A stretch of DNA of 22,006 nucleotides, from IMG/VR virus record IMGVR_UViG_3300025138_000425, positions 1 to 22,006 of that record, one strand, 5' to 3'. Source of the DNA: a virus. Under the pieces are notes generated by a model, which worked only from the letters and a program-made list of their open reading frames with translations, had not been told where the DNA came from and searched no databases. Shown here piece by piece: positions 1-7,141 of the stretch (position 1 is the stretch's first letter; each line of letters starts with the position of its first letter). Made by a program: the position numbers and the translations under genes.

Positions 1-1
1 A

Positions 2-127
2 CGCAACCTAGAGAAGCTAGAGTGTGACTTGCACCGCATCTTTAAGTTTGTACCCAAGCAGGATGCACAAGGGCGTAGTATGCACTATGCTGATTGGATA
101 TTAGATGAGGATGACACAAATGAGTAA
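2..127 (+). CDS. 3' end of an unrecognised gene (partial)
   Basis: The window opens inside a reading frame whose last 41 codons are visible, ending in TAA at 125-127. The visible residues include the run FKFVPKQDAQGRSMHYADWI and an acidic end (LDEDDTNE). I do not recognise the family. Its stop overlaps the start of the next gene as ATGAGTAA, the close coupling typical of this block, which supports it being a real gene in the same operon. The start lies upstream of the window. Confidence 0.6.
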   Translation, partial: RNLEKLECDLHRIFKFVPKQDAQGRSMHYADWILDEDDTNE

Positions 128-308
128 CACTATGCGAGAACACAGAATCATAGCTAGTTCACCTGACCTGCTGGAAGGTAGAGTAGAGGACTACATGGAT
201 ATGTATAACCCATTGGGTTACATGACTAGGCTGGTGAAGCCACCATACTTCAATGAAGAACTGAATGTATGGATGGCTGTACTAGAAAGGCTGGACAGTT
301 GTGATTGA
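120..308 (+). CDS. Small protein, faintly DUF1737-like
   Basis: This is a 62-residue protein. I chose the ATG at 120 over the in-frame ATGs at 105 and 111 because GAGGA at 107-111 sits 8 nt before it and because it makes the compact ATGAGTAA junction with the preceding gene. The pattern 'HRIIASSPDLLEGRVEDYM...YNPLG' resembles the short DUF1737-type fold (R-I/V-I ... dLe..V.e.l..Gy.plG), but the match is by eye and weak. No membrane segment or catalytic motif is visible. It ends 8 nt inside the cell wall hydrolase gene, so the two are probably co-translated. Function unknown. Confidence 0.6.
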   Translation: MSNTMREHRIIASSPDLLEGRVEDYMDMYNPLGYMTRLVKPPYFNEELNVWMAVLERLDSCD

Positions 309-720
309 AGCCGCACTTGTATGCCTAGCACTTAACACATACCATGAGGCACGTGACCAGCCCTTTTTGGGGCAGGTTGCGGTAGCCCAAGTGGTGATGA
401 ACAGGGTGCGTGATAAAAGGTATCCCAACACAGTATGTGAGGTGGTAAAGCAGTCACCTACATACTCATGGAAGCCTGACTTCCCTGTTCGTAATAGGTG
501 TCAGTTTAGCTGGTACTGTGATGGCAAGTCTGATAAGCCAAAAAATACAAAGGCTTATACCAAGGCTATGATGATTGCACATGGTGTGTATCATGGTAAC
601 TTGGATGACTTTGTTGAAGGTGCAACACATTATCATGCTCACTATGTAACACCTGAGTGGGCTAAGACTAAAACAATGACAGTCAGGATCAATGATCATA
701 TCTTTTACAGATGGGATTAA
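301..720 (+). CDS. Cell wall hydrolase, SleB/Hydrolase_2 type
   Basis: This 139-residue protein matches the SleB/CwlJ-type hydrolase domain (Hydrolase_2), which cleaves peptidoglycan. Seen in the sequence: the N-terminal helix with the conserved acid in 'YHEARDQP' (E16) followed by 'GQVAVAQVVMNRVRD' and 'YPNTVCEVV' (residues 24-49), then 'CQFSWYCDG' (67-75) and 'GATHYHAHYVTPEWAK' (107-122). These are the family's landmark blocks in order, and the length is that of a single complete domain. The start is GTG at 301, preceded by GAAAGG at 285-290. There is no signal peptide, so for lysis it would need a holin or another route across the membrane, or it may serve as a virion lysin. It lies just upstream of the promoter that leads the replication genes, away from the structural block, so its exact job is inferred. 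Confidence 0.85.
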   Translation: MIEAALVCLALNTYHEARDQPFLGQVAVAQVVMNRVRDKRYPNTVCEVVKQSPTYSWKPDFPVRNRCQFSWYCDGKSDKPKNTKAYTKAMMIAHGVYHGNLDDFVEGATHYHAHYVTPEWAKTKTMTVRINDHIFYRWD

Positions 721-724
721 GGGC

Positions 725-753
725 TTGACTTTAGGTTTATTTATCTATATAAC
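725..753 (+). promoter_or_regulatory. Candidate sigma70 promoter before the DUF932-integrase-replication genes
   Basis: TTGACT at 725-730 and TATAAC at 748-753 are separated by exactly 17 nt, a near-consensus housekeeping promoter. It lies in the 99-nt gap (721-819), the longest non-coding gap in the rightward block. A start of transcription near 760 would give a leader of about 60 nt containing the palindrome at 786-800 and the strong ribosome site AAAGGAG before the ATG at 820. An imperfect repeat, CCCTTCAAGGG at 767-777, lies near the expected start. This suggests host RNA polymerase drives the module; not tested. Confidence 0.6.
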
Positions 754-785
754 AGAGTATCACTTGCCCTTCAAGGGTATCAACC

Positions 786-800
786 GTCCCAACTTGGGAC
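786..800. promoter_or_regulatory. 15-nt palindrome, operator-like (copy 1)
   Basis: GTCCCAACTTGGGAC is a perfect 7+1+7 inverted repeat lying between the candidate promoter and the ribosome site of the DUF932 gene. The same sequence recurs at 2833-2847 in the primase gene, and the identity extends to 18 nt (785-802 and 2832-2849). A one-base centre fits a dimeric DNA-binding protein better than an RNA hairpin, though GUCCC-AACUU-GGGAC could fold as a 5-bp stem. The binding protein is unknown. Confidence 0.55.
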
Positions 801-819
801 ATAAAAAGGAGAATAAAAA

Positions 820-1665
820 ATGCCTTTAGATTTTACAGCAGAAGACATACTTCCAGAGAACATTAACTTTCCTGTGGAGTTTGAGCCTACTAAATTTAAT
901 AAGTCTAAATACGTAATAAATGGTAATACAGGCGAGTACCTTGGCATAGTAGGCAGGGGTTTTCCTAAAAATTCTCATGGTGCTTATTTTACTAAAACAC
1001 ATAATGCCATTTCTGATCATCTAGGACATGAATTTTGTGACAGCATGAACATTAACTTCAAAACTGCACGTAACAATGCGTGGGTTATGATGGACATGGT
1101 TATGCCTAATGTAACACGCAAGATTGAGTCAGACAAACATTCAACTACCATTGCACCTCGCTTGATCGCTTTGCATGGAATTGATGGGAGTTGTTCTAAT
1201 CAGGTTTACTTTGGTTCAATTGACTTTTTCTGTACCAATGGGATGATTACTGGTGAGTACAATAAGGTTAAGAAGAAAAACTCTTCTAACTTTGATCTTG
1301 ATAACTTTATTGATGAGTTAAAAGAAACAATGTCTGACTTTAATGCGTCTGCAGATCAATATCAAAGATGGGCAGAGACATACTTGGTAGCTTCTAATGT
1401 AAAAGATATGTTGGAAACTATCATGTCTTCCAGCAGAGCCAAAAAAATGTACAGCTTATACAACCAAGAGACTGCCGTTAGGGGACAAAATGTCTGGGCT
1501 TTGTATTCAGCATTTACTAACTATGCAAGTCACCAAAATGAGTACAATGGTTTCGCTGTAAAGAATACAGGTAATGACACGGAAGCAGAAACAATGTGGA
1601 AGCGTGAGCATGATGTATCTAAGTGGACTAGCACACCGCAATTCCAACAACTGATTGCCGCATAA
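820..1665 (+). CDS. DUF932 family protein
   Basis: This 281-residue protein belongs by eye to DUF932, the phage/plasmid-like protein family of unknown biochemical role. Landmarks are 'FFCTNGMITG' (136-145), the family's [FL]xC[ST]NGM block, and 'VWALYSAFTNYASH' (225-238), the family's conserved C-terminal helix. The length is ordinary for phage members. The start is ATG 820 with AAAGGAG 5-10 nt before it. It is the first gene after the promoter at 725-753 and its stop overlaps the integrase start (TAATG), so the two are likely translated as a pair. Members of the family are often found near replication or recombination genes on phages and plasmids; a role here is not established. Confidence 0.8.
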   Translation: MPLDFTAEDILPENINFPVEFEPTKFNKSKYVINGNTGEYLGIVGRGFPKNSHGAYFTKTHNAISDHLGHEFCDSMNINFKTARNNAWVMMDMVMPNVTRKIESDKHSTTIAPRLIALHGIDGSCSNQVYFGSIDFFCTNGMITGEYNKVKKKNSSNFDLDNFIDELKETMSDFNASADQYQRWAETYLVASNVKDMLETIMSSSRAKKMYSLYNQETAVRGQNVWALYSAFTNYASHQNEYNGFAVKNTGNDTEAETMWKREHDVSKWTSTPQFQQLIAA

Positions 1666-2558
1666 TGAAGTACAAACTACAAAACGTAGTAGATGATTAC
1701 TATTCTTCATATGATTTCAATGTATTAAGAGATGAAACTAAGAAATCATATAAGTATCATATTAACATCATGCTAGATACTGTAGTTGAAGGCAAAGCTA
1801 TTCGGGACAGATACTGTGATAAAGTATCTTCCCGTATGGCGAAGCTGGGATACAATCAGTGGTGTGATCGTGGTATTCATCTTGCTAATCATGTGTTGTC
1901 CACAGCACGTATTTTATTTAATCACGGTATGCACATGGAAATGATATTAGTGAACCCATTTATATCCGTCAAAAAACGCCCTGTGAGCGTCCGTAGCACT
2001 GTCTGGAGTAGGGAGCAGGTACAAACCTTTCTAGACACGTCCTACGGCGATTTTAGCACACGTAACGTAGGTATTATTGCTCAGATGGCCTACGAATGGT
2101 GTCAGCGTCTAGGGGACATGCGTATGCTTACATGGGACAGCCTAGATTTAAATACATGTCGTGTACACATTAAACAATCAAAACGTAAGGCCGAAGTATT
2201 TTTGCCTATTGAGCAACAATTAAATGATATGCTTATTGAACAAAAAGAAGACTTTGGCTTTCAAGAGTATGTTGCCCCCATGACAGAGCCTATCAAGGGT
2301 ATTTATCGTCCTTATTCATTACACAGACTACCAAAGGTTGCACGTAGAATAATGAGTGAGGCAGGATTACCAAATAGTTTGCGCCTATCAGACTTAAGGC
2401 GTACAGGTACTACAGAAATGGTTGAGGCTGGGGTGTCTATGGGCAATATTATGTCGGTTACAGGACATGCTAACCCACAGTCAGTTAAGCCTTACATGAA
2501 AAATACTTTCGCTAGTGCAGATTTAGCCTTGACTACTCGTAAAAAACATGATATTTAA
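1665..2558 (+). CDS. int: Tyrosine recombinase / phage integrase
   Basis: This 297-residue protein has the layout of a tyrosine integrase: an N-terminal SAM-like core-binding half (about 1-110) and a catalytic half. Active-site landmarks are R148 in 'CQRLGDMR' (box I), a Lys in 'HIKQSKRK' (K170-K175), R245 in 'LSDLRRTG' (box II), H268 in 'VTGHANPQSV' and the presumed nucleophile Y277 in 'KPYMK'. The oddity is box II, where the usual H-x-x-R reads S242-D-L-R245, so the first His is Ser. All other catalytic positions are present, so I expect an active enzyme that would catalyse site-specific recombination of the phage with the host chromosome. Its start is the TAATG overlap with the DUF932 gene. 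No tRNA or clear att core is seen beside it. Confidence 0.88.
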   Translation: MKYKLQNVVDDYYSSYDFNVLRDETKKSYKYHINIMLDTVVEGKAIRDRYCDKVSSRMAKLGYNQWCDRGIHLANHVLSTARILFNHGMHMEMILVNPFISVKKRPVSVRSTVWSREQVQTFLDTSYGDFSTRNVGIIAQMAYEWCQRLGDMRMLTWDSLDLNTCRVHIKQSKRKAEVFLPIEQQLNDMLIEQKEDFGFQEYVAPMTEPIKGIYRPYSLHRLPKVARRIMSEAGLPNSLRLSDLRRTGTTEMVEAGVSMGNIMSVTGHANPQSVKPYMKNTFASADLALTTRKKHDI

Positions 2559-2581
2559 ACATCGTGATTGCCAAACAGACC

Positions 2582-2600
2582 TATATATAATATATATATA
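2582..2600. repeat. Short AT dinucleotide tract before primase
   Basis: An almost pure TA run (with one break, TATAATATA) fills most of the 56-nt gap between the integrase stop and the primase start. It contains TATAAT at 2586-2591, but the nearest -35-like element (TTGCCA at 2568-2573) is only 12 nt away from it. Using TATATA at 2591-2596 restores a 17-nt spacing but would start transcription almost on the ribosome site. It may be an easily melted region or a weak promoter. Confidence 0.35.
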
Positions 2601-2614
2601 TGAGGAGAATAATA

Positions 2615-3385
2615 ATGGATATTAAAAGTTATGTAGAAGATTTAGATATACCTTTTGGTGAATCTCGTAGGATTAATTGTCCTGTTTGTAATTCTTACAA
2701 AACATTTACTGCTACAAATAATATGGGTAAACTATTGTGGAATTGTTACAAGGCTTCTTGTAGTGTGAGTGGTAATACCCGTGCTAAAGTTACTGCTGAT
2801 GATTTACGTAAGATGTATGGTGATCAAGAAGCGTCCCAACTTGGGACATTTGAAATGCCAAGTTATGTAGTCAATCGTAGTGGTGGTACGCACATGAACA
2901 GATGGTGTGCTAGGTGGGACATTGATGCTGAAGCATTAGGTCTTATGTACGATGTAAAGGAAGACAGAGTTGTGTTTCCTGTGATACATGAGGGTTTGGC
3001 AGTAGATGGTGCAGGTCGTGCATTAGGCAAGAGATTACCTAAATGGAAAAGATATGGAAATAGTGGCTTGCCATATACGTATGGTTGTGGTAAAGTCGCA
3101 GTTGTTGTTGAGGACTGTGTTAGTGCAGCCGTTGTTGGTGAGTACGGTTCTTTTGTCGGGGTTGCGATACTAGGCACTTCTTTGTCTGAATCGCATAAAA
3201 GGTATCTAGCGCAGTTCTCAACAGCTATTATGGCGTTAGACCCCGATGCCTTATTAAAGACACTACAGTTTAAAAAAGAGTTGAGTGGATACGTGAATGA
3301 CGTTAAGGTGCTACGCCTTAATGATGATATTAAATACCAAAACCCCGATGACATGGAACGGCTTCTTGCCTTCCAAGATATATAG
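2615..3385 (+). CDS. DNA primase, T7 gp4A-like N-terminal half (zinc finger + TOPRIM)
   Basis: This 256-residue protein would synthesise RNA primers for replication. It has a zinc-binding domain with C22-x2-C25 and C44-x4-C49, used in this family to read the primer recognition site, followed by a linker and a TOPRIM catalytic domain. In the latter 'VVVEDCVSA' supplies the acid E166 and 'ALDPDA' the D209-x-D211 pair that binds metal. In T7 the primase is fused to the helicase in gp4; here it ends at 3385 and the helicase is a separate gene 11 nt later. I chose ATG 2615 rather than the in-frame ATG at 2600 because AGGAG at 2603-2607 is correctly spaced before 2615. The linker DNA contains the second copy of the 15-nt palindrome. 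Confidence 0.85.
   Translation: MDIKSYVEDLDIPFGESRRINCPVCNSYKTFTATNNMGKLLWNCYKASCSVSGNTRAKVTADDLRKMYGDQEASQLGTFEMPSYVVNRSGGTHMNRWCARWDIDAEALGLMYDVKEDRVVFPVIHEGLAVDGAGRALGKRLPKWKRYGNSGLPYTYGCGKVAVVVEDCVSAAVVGEYGSFVGVAILGTSLSESHKRYLAQFSTAIMALDPDALLKTLQFKKELSGYVNDVKVLRLNDDIKYQNPDDMERLLAFQDI
2833..2847. promoter_or_regulatory. 15-nt palindrome, operator-like (copy 2, inside primase gene)
   Basis: GTCCCAACTTGGGAC is an exact copy of the palindrome at 786-800. It encodes residues around S74-Q-L-G77 of the primase, in the linker between zinc finger and TOPRIM domain, where protein sequence is probably little constrained. Identity with copy 1 runs to 18 nt (2832-2849). Confidence 0.5.
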
Positions 3386-3396
3386 GAGAAAACCAA

Positions 3397-4626
3397 ATGG
3401 AGTTATCAATACTAAGAAGTTTAATGGATAAGGAGTTCTACGACAATCATCGTGGAGCCAAGTGTCCTGATCGTCTGTTTGGCACAGACAACCGTAAAAT
3501 CAAGAAAGCCATTGACAATGCAATGGACAAGTATGGTCGGTCGGTCGTGCCAGAGGAGATTGAGGCATTGTTCTTATCAGACAATCCAACTATGACCACT
3601 GCACAGAAGCAGTCTTTTCAGCATCTGTTTAGTCAGATAAAGAAAGAGCATCCACTGGGCAGTGATGTGGCACAGGATGTTTTATCTAAATTGTTTCAGG
3701 ATGTAGTAGGTACAGACATTGCAGAGTTAGGTTTTCAGTATGTAAATGGTACACAGAATAGCCTAGAGGCATTGCGTACACTACTTGAACAATACAATGA
3801 TAACTTTCTGCCTGATCTAAATGTAGAGTGGGATGATATGGACATTGACACACTGCTTGCCAAGAATGATCTTGAGGCACGTTGGACATTCAATATACCA
3901 ACATTAGGTCGTCAGGTTGAGGGTATCAATGCTGGTCACTTGATTGAGATTGGCGCACGTCCCAACACTGGCAAGACATCGTTTCATGCCAGCCTCATCG
4001 CATCTCCACAGGGTCTAGCATCACAGGGTGCTAACTGCATTATATTATGTAATGAAGAAGGAAGTCATCGTGTTGGCGCACGTTACCTTACTGCCGCAAC
4101 TGGAATGACGATGAAGCAGATTAAGAGTAATCCAGCCAAGGCACGTGACTTATATGCCCCTGTCAAGGAGCGTATCAAAATCAAAGATGCAACAGGCAGG
4201 GACATGTCTTGGGTAGAATCTGTTTGTAAGACTTACAAGCCCGATGTAGTTCTTCTGGACATGGGAGATAAGTTTGCTAGGTCTGCTGGCTTTGCCCGTC
4301 CTGATGAGGCTCTAAAGGCTAATGCCATCCATGCCCGAATGATTGCCAAACAGTATGACTGTGCTGTATTCTACATGTCACAGTTATCTGCAGAGGCAGA
4401 GGGTAAGGTGTTGCTTAATCAGAGCATGATGGAAGGAAGTAGAACAGGTAAAGCGGCAGAGGCAGACCTTATGTTACTTATCGCTAAGAATCCAATGAAG
4501 CAGGAAGATGATCCTAATGTAGAAGACTTGCAACGTCACATTAATGTCGTGAAGAATAAGTTGTCAGGTTGGCATGGGGTAGTGACCTGTGAATTAGATT
4601 ATCGTACAGGAAGATATACAGCATGA
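3397..4626 (+). CDS. Replicative DNA helicase, DnaB / T7 gp4 helicase-like
   Basis: This 409-residue RecA-fold ATPase would unwind the fork as a hexamer. Residues 1-150 form an acidic helical N-terminal region. The ATPase core then shows Walker A 'GARPNTGKT' (186-194, K193), the E220-E221 pair in 'ILCNEEGSHR' where the family's catalytic Glu lies, Walker B 'VVLLDMGD' (284-291), a sensor Gln in 'YMSQLS' (Q329) and the C-terminal 'KNKLSGWHG' (387-395), the family's KNRxG-type element. It lacks the primase half of T7 gp4; that function is supplied by the preceding gene. The ribosome site AGGAG precedes ATG 3397. Its stop overlaps the next start (ATGA, 4623-4626). The gene is clearly richer in G+C than the primase. 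Confidence 0.9.
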   Translation: MELSILRSLMDKEFYDNHRGAKCPDRLFGTDNRKIKKAIDNAMDKYGRSVVPEEIEALFLSDNPTMTTAQKQSFQHLFSQIKKEHPLGSDVAQDVLSKLFQDVVGTDIAELGFQYVNGTQNSLEALRTLLEQYNDNFLPDLNVEWDDMDIDTLLAKNDLEARWTFNIPTLGRQVEGINAGHLIEIGARPNTGKTSFHASLIASPQGLASQGANCIILCNEEGSHRVGARYLTAATGMTMKQIKSNPAKARDLYAPVKERIKIKDATGRDMSWVESVCKTYKPDVVLLDMGDKFARSAGFARPDEALKANAIHARMIAKQYDCAVFYMSQLSAEAEGKVLLNQSMMEGSRTGKAAEADLMLLIAKNPMKQEDDPNVEDLQRHINVVKNKLSGWHGVVTCELDYRTGRYTA

Positions 4627-5078
4627 ACCAACTAGATTTATTTTTAGAAGATATTGAAAAGGTATGTGAGGATGGTCTTGTCTGTATCAAGTGTGATATT
4701 AGACAGCCTATTACTAACTTCCAACAGATGTCCTATACAAAAACAGGAGAGGCAGAGATAAAAAGAACATGTCGCTCTTGTCAAAAAGGACACAGGCAAG
4801 TTATTGCTTACTTACGTAAGACTAATCCTTATCCACAGGAAGCTAGTTATCGGTGTCCAATATGTCAGCGTACTATTGATGAGGTAAATAAATATGGACA
4901 GAAACTATTAGGAACGTGGGTACTGGATCACTGCCATGATACGAACACATTTCGTGGTTATATATGTAAACATTGTAATGACGGTCTTGGTGGGTTTAGA
5001 GATGACTTAGCAACTACTAGTAATGCAGTTAAATATTTACAAAATCATAAGGAGAAGTTAAATGAAACTAACACTTGA
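4623..5078 (+). CDS. Endonuclease VII-like HNH nuclease (Holliday junction resolvase type)
   Basis: This 151-residue protein matches the recombination endonuclease VII family (T4 gp49 type), which cuts branched DNA before packaging. The core holds a zinc site C78-x2-C81 and C115-x2-C118 flanking the beta-beta-alpha-metal catalytic segment 'LDHCHDTNTFRGYICKHCN' (101-119), with D102, H103, H105 and N119 as the conserved positions, then 'GLGGFRDD' (121-128). A second Cys set, C21-x2-C24 and C50-x2-C53, sits in front of the core and looks like an extra zinc ribbon, a common addition in phage homologues. The gene is coupled to helicase by ATGA and overlaps the polymerase start by 17 nt. A more general HNH nicking role cannot be excluded. 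Confidence 0.85.
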   Translation: MNQLDLFLEDIEKVCEDGLVCIKCDIRQPITNFQQMSYTKTGEAEIKRTCRSCQKGHRQVIAYLRKTNPYPQEASYRCPICQRTIDEVNKYGQKLLGTWVLDHCHDTNTFRGYICKHCNDGLGGFRDDLATTSNAVKYLQNHKEKLNETNT

Positions 5079-7104
5079 TGTAGAGAACACCACTGTTACT
5101 AGGAATGGTAAACTACACCTTGACCCCTTTGAGCCAGAGAACTCATTGACTATGGTGGGTATGCTTACAGATCAAGGAGTAGAGCGTATCGTTACCTTTG
5201 ATCACAGTGAAGTAGAGGCTGATGAGTATGGACACGTATTGGTACAGGAGTTTCTAGATGCCGCTACAGTTCTCATCATGCACAATGCGGCACACGACTT
5301 GCTATGGCTATGGGAATCAGGCTTCACATATGATGGCCCTGTGTTTGACACTATGCTGGCAGAGTATGTTCTACAGCGTGGACAGAAAGAACCCCTTTCA
5401 TTAGAACTGTGTGCTATCCGTTATGATTTAGATACAAAGAAGCAAGACACACTAAAAGAGTATTTCAAAAAAGGTTATACTACTAAGGATATACCGCATG
5501 ATGAGTTATCCGAATACCTAAGTGCTGACTTGTTAGCTACACAACAGTTATCTGATAAGTTGTATTATCGTCTTAATACAGAAGAAGATTCGGGTCTTAT
5601 GGAAACAGTCATACTTACAAATAAAGTAGCAGTATGTCTGTCACGTATATATCAAAGAGGATTCAAAGTTGATTTGTCTGCACTTAATAGTGTGCGTCAA
5701 GAATTTGAGCATGAGAAACGTCAACTTATTGACAGTCTACAGCGTCAGATTACACAGATAATGGGAGACACACCTGTTAATTTAAATAGTCCAGAGCAAC
5801 TGTCTCAAGTTATCTACAGCAGAAAACCTATTGACAAATCTATGTGGCAGAACAACTTTGATAGGTACATGAGCAAGACAGCATACAAAGAGATGGTAGC
5901 AACACATTCAGAGCCTGTCTACAAAACGAGGGCAAAACAATGCCCCAACTGTTATGGTCGTGGCACATATTATAAAAAGAAGGTGGATGGCAGTAATTGG
6001 TCAAAGCCTTCTAAGTGTCAGGATTGTAATGGCGTAGGTTTCTTATTTATGAATACAAAAGAACTGGCTGGATTACGCTTCTCTGCACCTGACGCAAAGT
6101 GGATAAGCGCACATGGATTTACGACAAGCAAGACTAATCTAGAAGTACTAGAGGGATTTGCTAGACAAAGAGGTATGGAAGATGCTAAAAGTTTCTTACA
6201 TAAAGTAAAACGTCTTAGTGCTTTAGATACATACCTGTCATCATTCGTTGATGGCATTGAGAATTATACTAAAAAAGATGGCAAGTTGCATGTTCGCTTG
6301 CTACAGCACCGCACTGCCACTGGTAGGTTTAGTGGGGCTGACCCTAATATGCAGAACATGCCTAGAGGTGGCACTTTCCCTGTCAAGAAAGTGTTTATAT
6401 CACGGTGGGAAAGTGGCAAAATTATGGAAGCAGACTTTGCACAGCTTGAGTTTAGGGCTGCTGCATTTTTATCACAAGATGGAGTTGCAATTGAAGAAGT
6501 ATCTACTGGATTTGATGTACACGCATATACCGCTAAAGTTATTAGTGATGCTGGTCAGCCTACGAGTAGGCAGGATGCAAAAGCGCATACGTTTGCTCCA
6601 CTATACGGAGCAACAGGATATGGAAGAACGCCAGCAGAAGCGTCTTACTACAAGCACTTTACAGAAAAATACAAAGGAATTGCCTCTTGGCATTCCAGAC
6701 TGGCTAAAGAAGCTATAACAACTAACAAAATAACTGCACCATCAGGAAGACAATATTCATTTCCTAATGTAGTTAGAAAAACTAATGGTACAGTAAGTTA
6801 CTTTACACAAATAAAGAATTACCCTGTGCAGGGATTTGCTACAGCAGATATTGTTCCACTTACCCTATTGCATATTGATAAATTATTGTGTAATATGCAA
6901 AGCTGTATTGTTAACACAGTGCATGATTCAATTGTGATTGATATACATCCAGACGAAGAACGTGAGGTTGTCAATCTTATTGAAAAGGTAAACAATGACT
7001 TGACTACTATTGTGAATAACACATTTAGGATTGACTTAAATGTGCCTTTGCTTTTAGAGGCAAAAATCGGAAATAATTGGCTTGACACTAAGGATGTAAG
7101 CTGA
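5062..7104 (+). CDS. polA: DNA polymerase, family A, with 3'-5' exonuclease and DnaJ-like zinc insertion
   Basis: This 680-residue replicative polymerase has all landmarks. Exonuclease: D6 and E8 in 'LDVENT', D79 in 'MHNAAHDLLW', Y152 and D156 in 'YLSADLL'. Polymerase: motif A 'MEADFAQLEFR' (D458), motif B R503-x3-K507-x3-F511-x3-Y515-G ('RQDAKAHTFAPLYG'), motif C 'VHDSIVID' (H621, D622). Between the two lies residues 291-328 with C294-x2-C297-x-G-x-G and C319-x2-C322-x-G-x-G, the zinc-finger pattern of DnaJ. From memory this insertion marks HMO-2011-type phage polymerases. The position equivalent to E. coli Pol I 762 is Phe (F511). AAGGAG precedes ATG 5062 inside the end of the nuclease gene. 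The protein is near the length of T7 gp5 (704). Confidence 0.95.
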   Translation: MKLTLDVENTTVTRNGKLHLDPFEPENSLTMVGMLTDQGVERIVTFDHSEVEADEYGHVLVQEFLDAATVLIMHNAAHDLLWLWESGFTYDGPVFDTMLAEYVLQRGQKEPLSLELCAIRYDLDTKKQDTLKEYFKKGYTTKDIPHDELSEYLSADLLATQQLSDKLYYRLNTEEDSGLMETVILTNKVAVCLSRIYQRGFKVDLSALNSVRQEFEHEKRQLIDSLQRQITQIMGDTPVNLNSPEQLSQVIYSRKPIDKSMWQNNFDRYMSKTAYKEMVATHSEPVYKTRAKQCPNCYGRGTYYKKKVDGSNWSKPSKCQDCNGVGFLFMNTKELAGLRFSAPDAKWISAHGFTTSKTNLEVLEGFARQRGMEDAKSFLHKVKRLSALDTYLSSFVDGIENYTKKDGKLHVRLLQHRTATGRFSGADPNMQNMPRGGTFPVKKVFISRWESGKIMEADFAQLEFRAAAFLSQDGVAIEEVSTGFDVHAYTAKVISDAGQPTSRQDAKAHTFAPLYGATGYGRTPAEASYYKHFTEKYKGIASWHSRLAKEAITTNKITAPSGRQYSFPNVVRKTNGTVSYFTQIKNYPVQGFATADIVPLTLLHIDKLLCNMQSCIVNTVHDSIVIDIHPDEEREVVNLIEKVNNDLTTIVNNTFRIDLNVPLLLEAKIGNNWLDTKDVS

Positions 7105-7141
7105 TATAACTATGAATCTTAATCTGAAAGGAGTAGAAAGA

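Noticed and set aside
721-2614. Search for tRNA genes or an attP core beside the integrase
   Set aside because: No cloverleaf or tRNA 3'-end-like sequence is visible in the two short gaps around the integrase; attachment sites can be short, so absence is not proof.
2863-3396. Long minus-strand frame opposite the primase
   Set aside because: It lies wholly within a gene with clear zinc-finger and TOPRIM motifs, its translation is Ser/Thr/Pro-rich without a recognisable pattern, and no neighbouring gene on that strand supports it.
3959-3965. GTCCCAA half-site of the palindrome in the helicase Walker A region
   Set aside because: Only one arm is present (followed by CACTGG) and the bases are dictated by the Arg-Pro-Asn codons of the P-loop.
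6248-6718. 156-codon plus-strand frame inside the DNA polymerase gene
   Set aside because: It overlaps polymerase motifs A and B in another frame and encodes no recognisable pattern.
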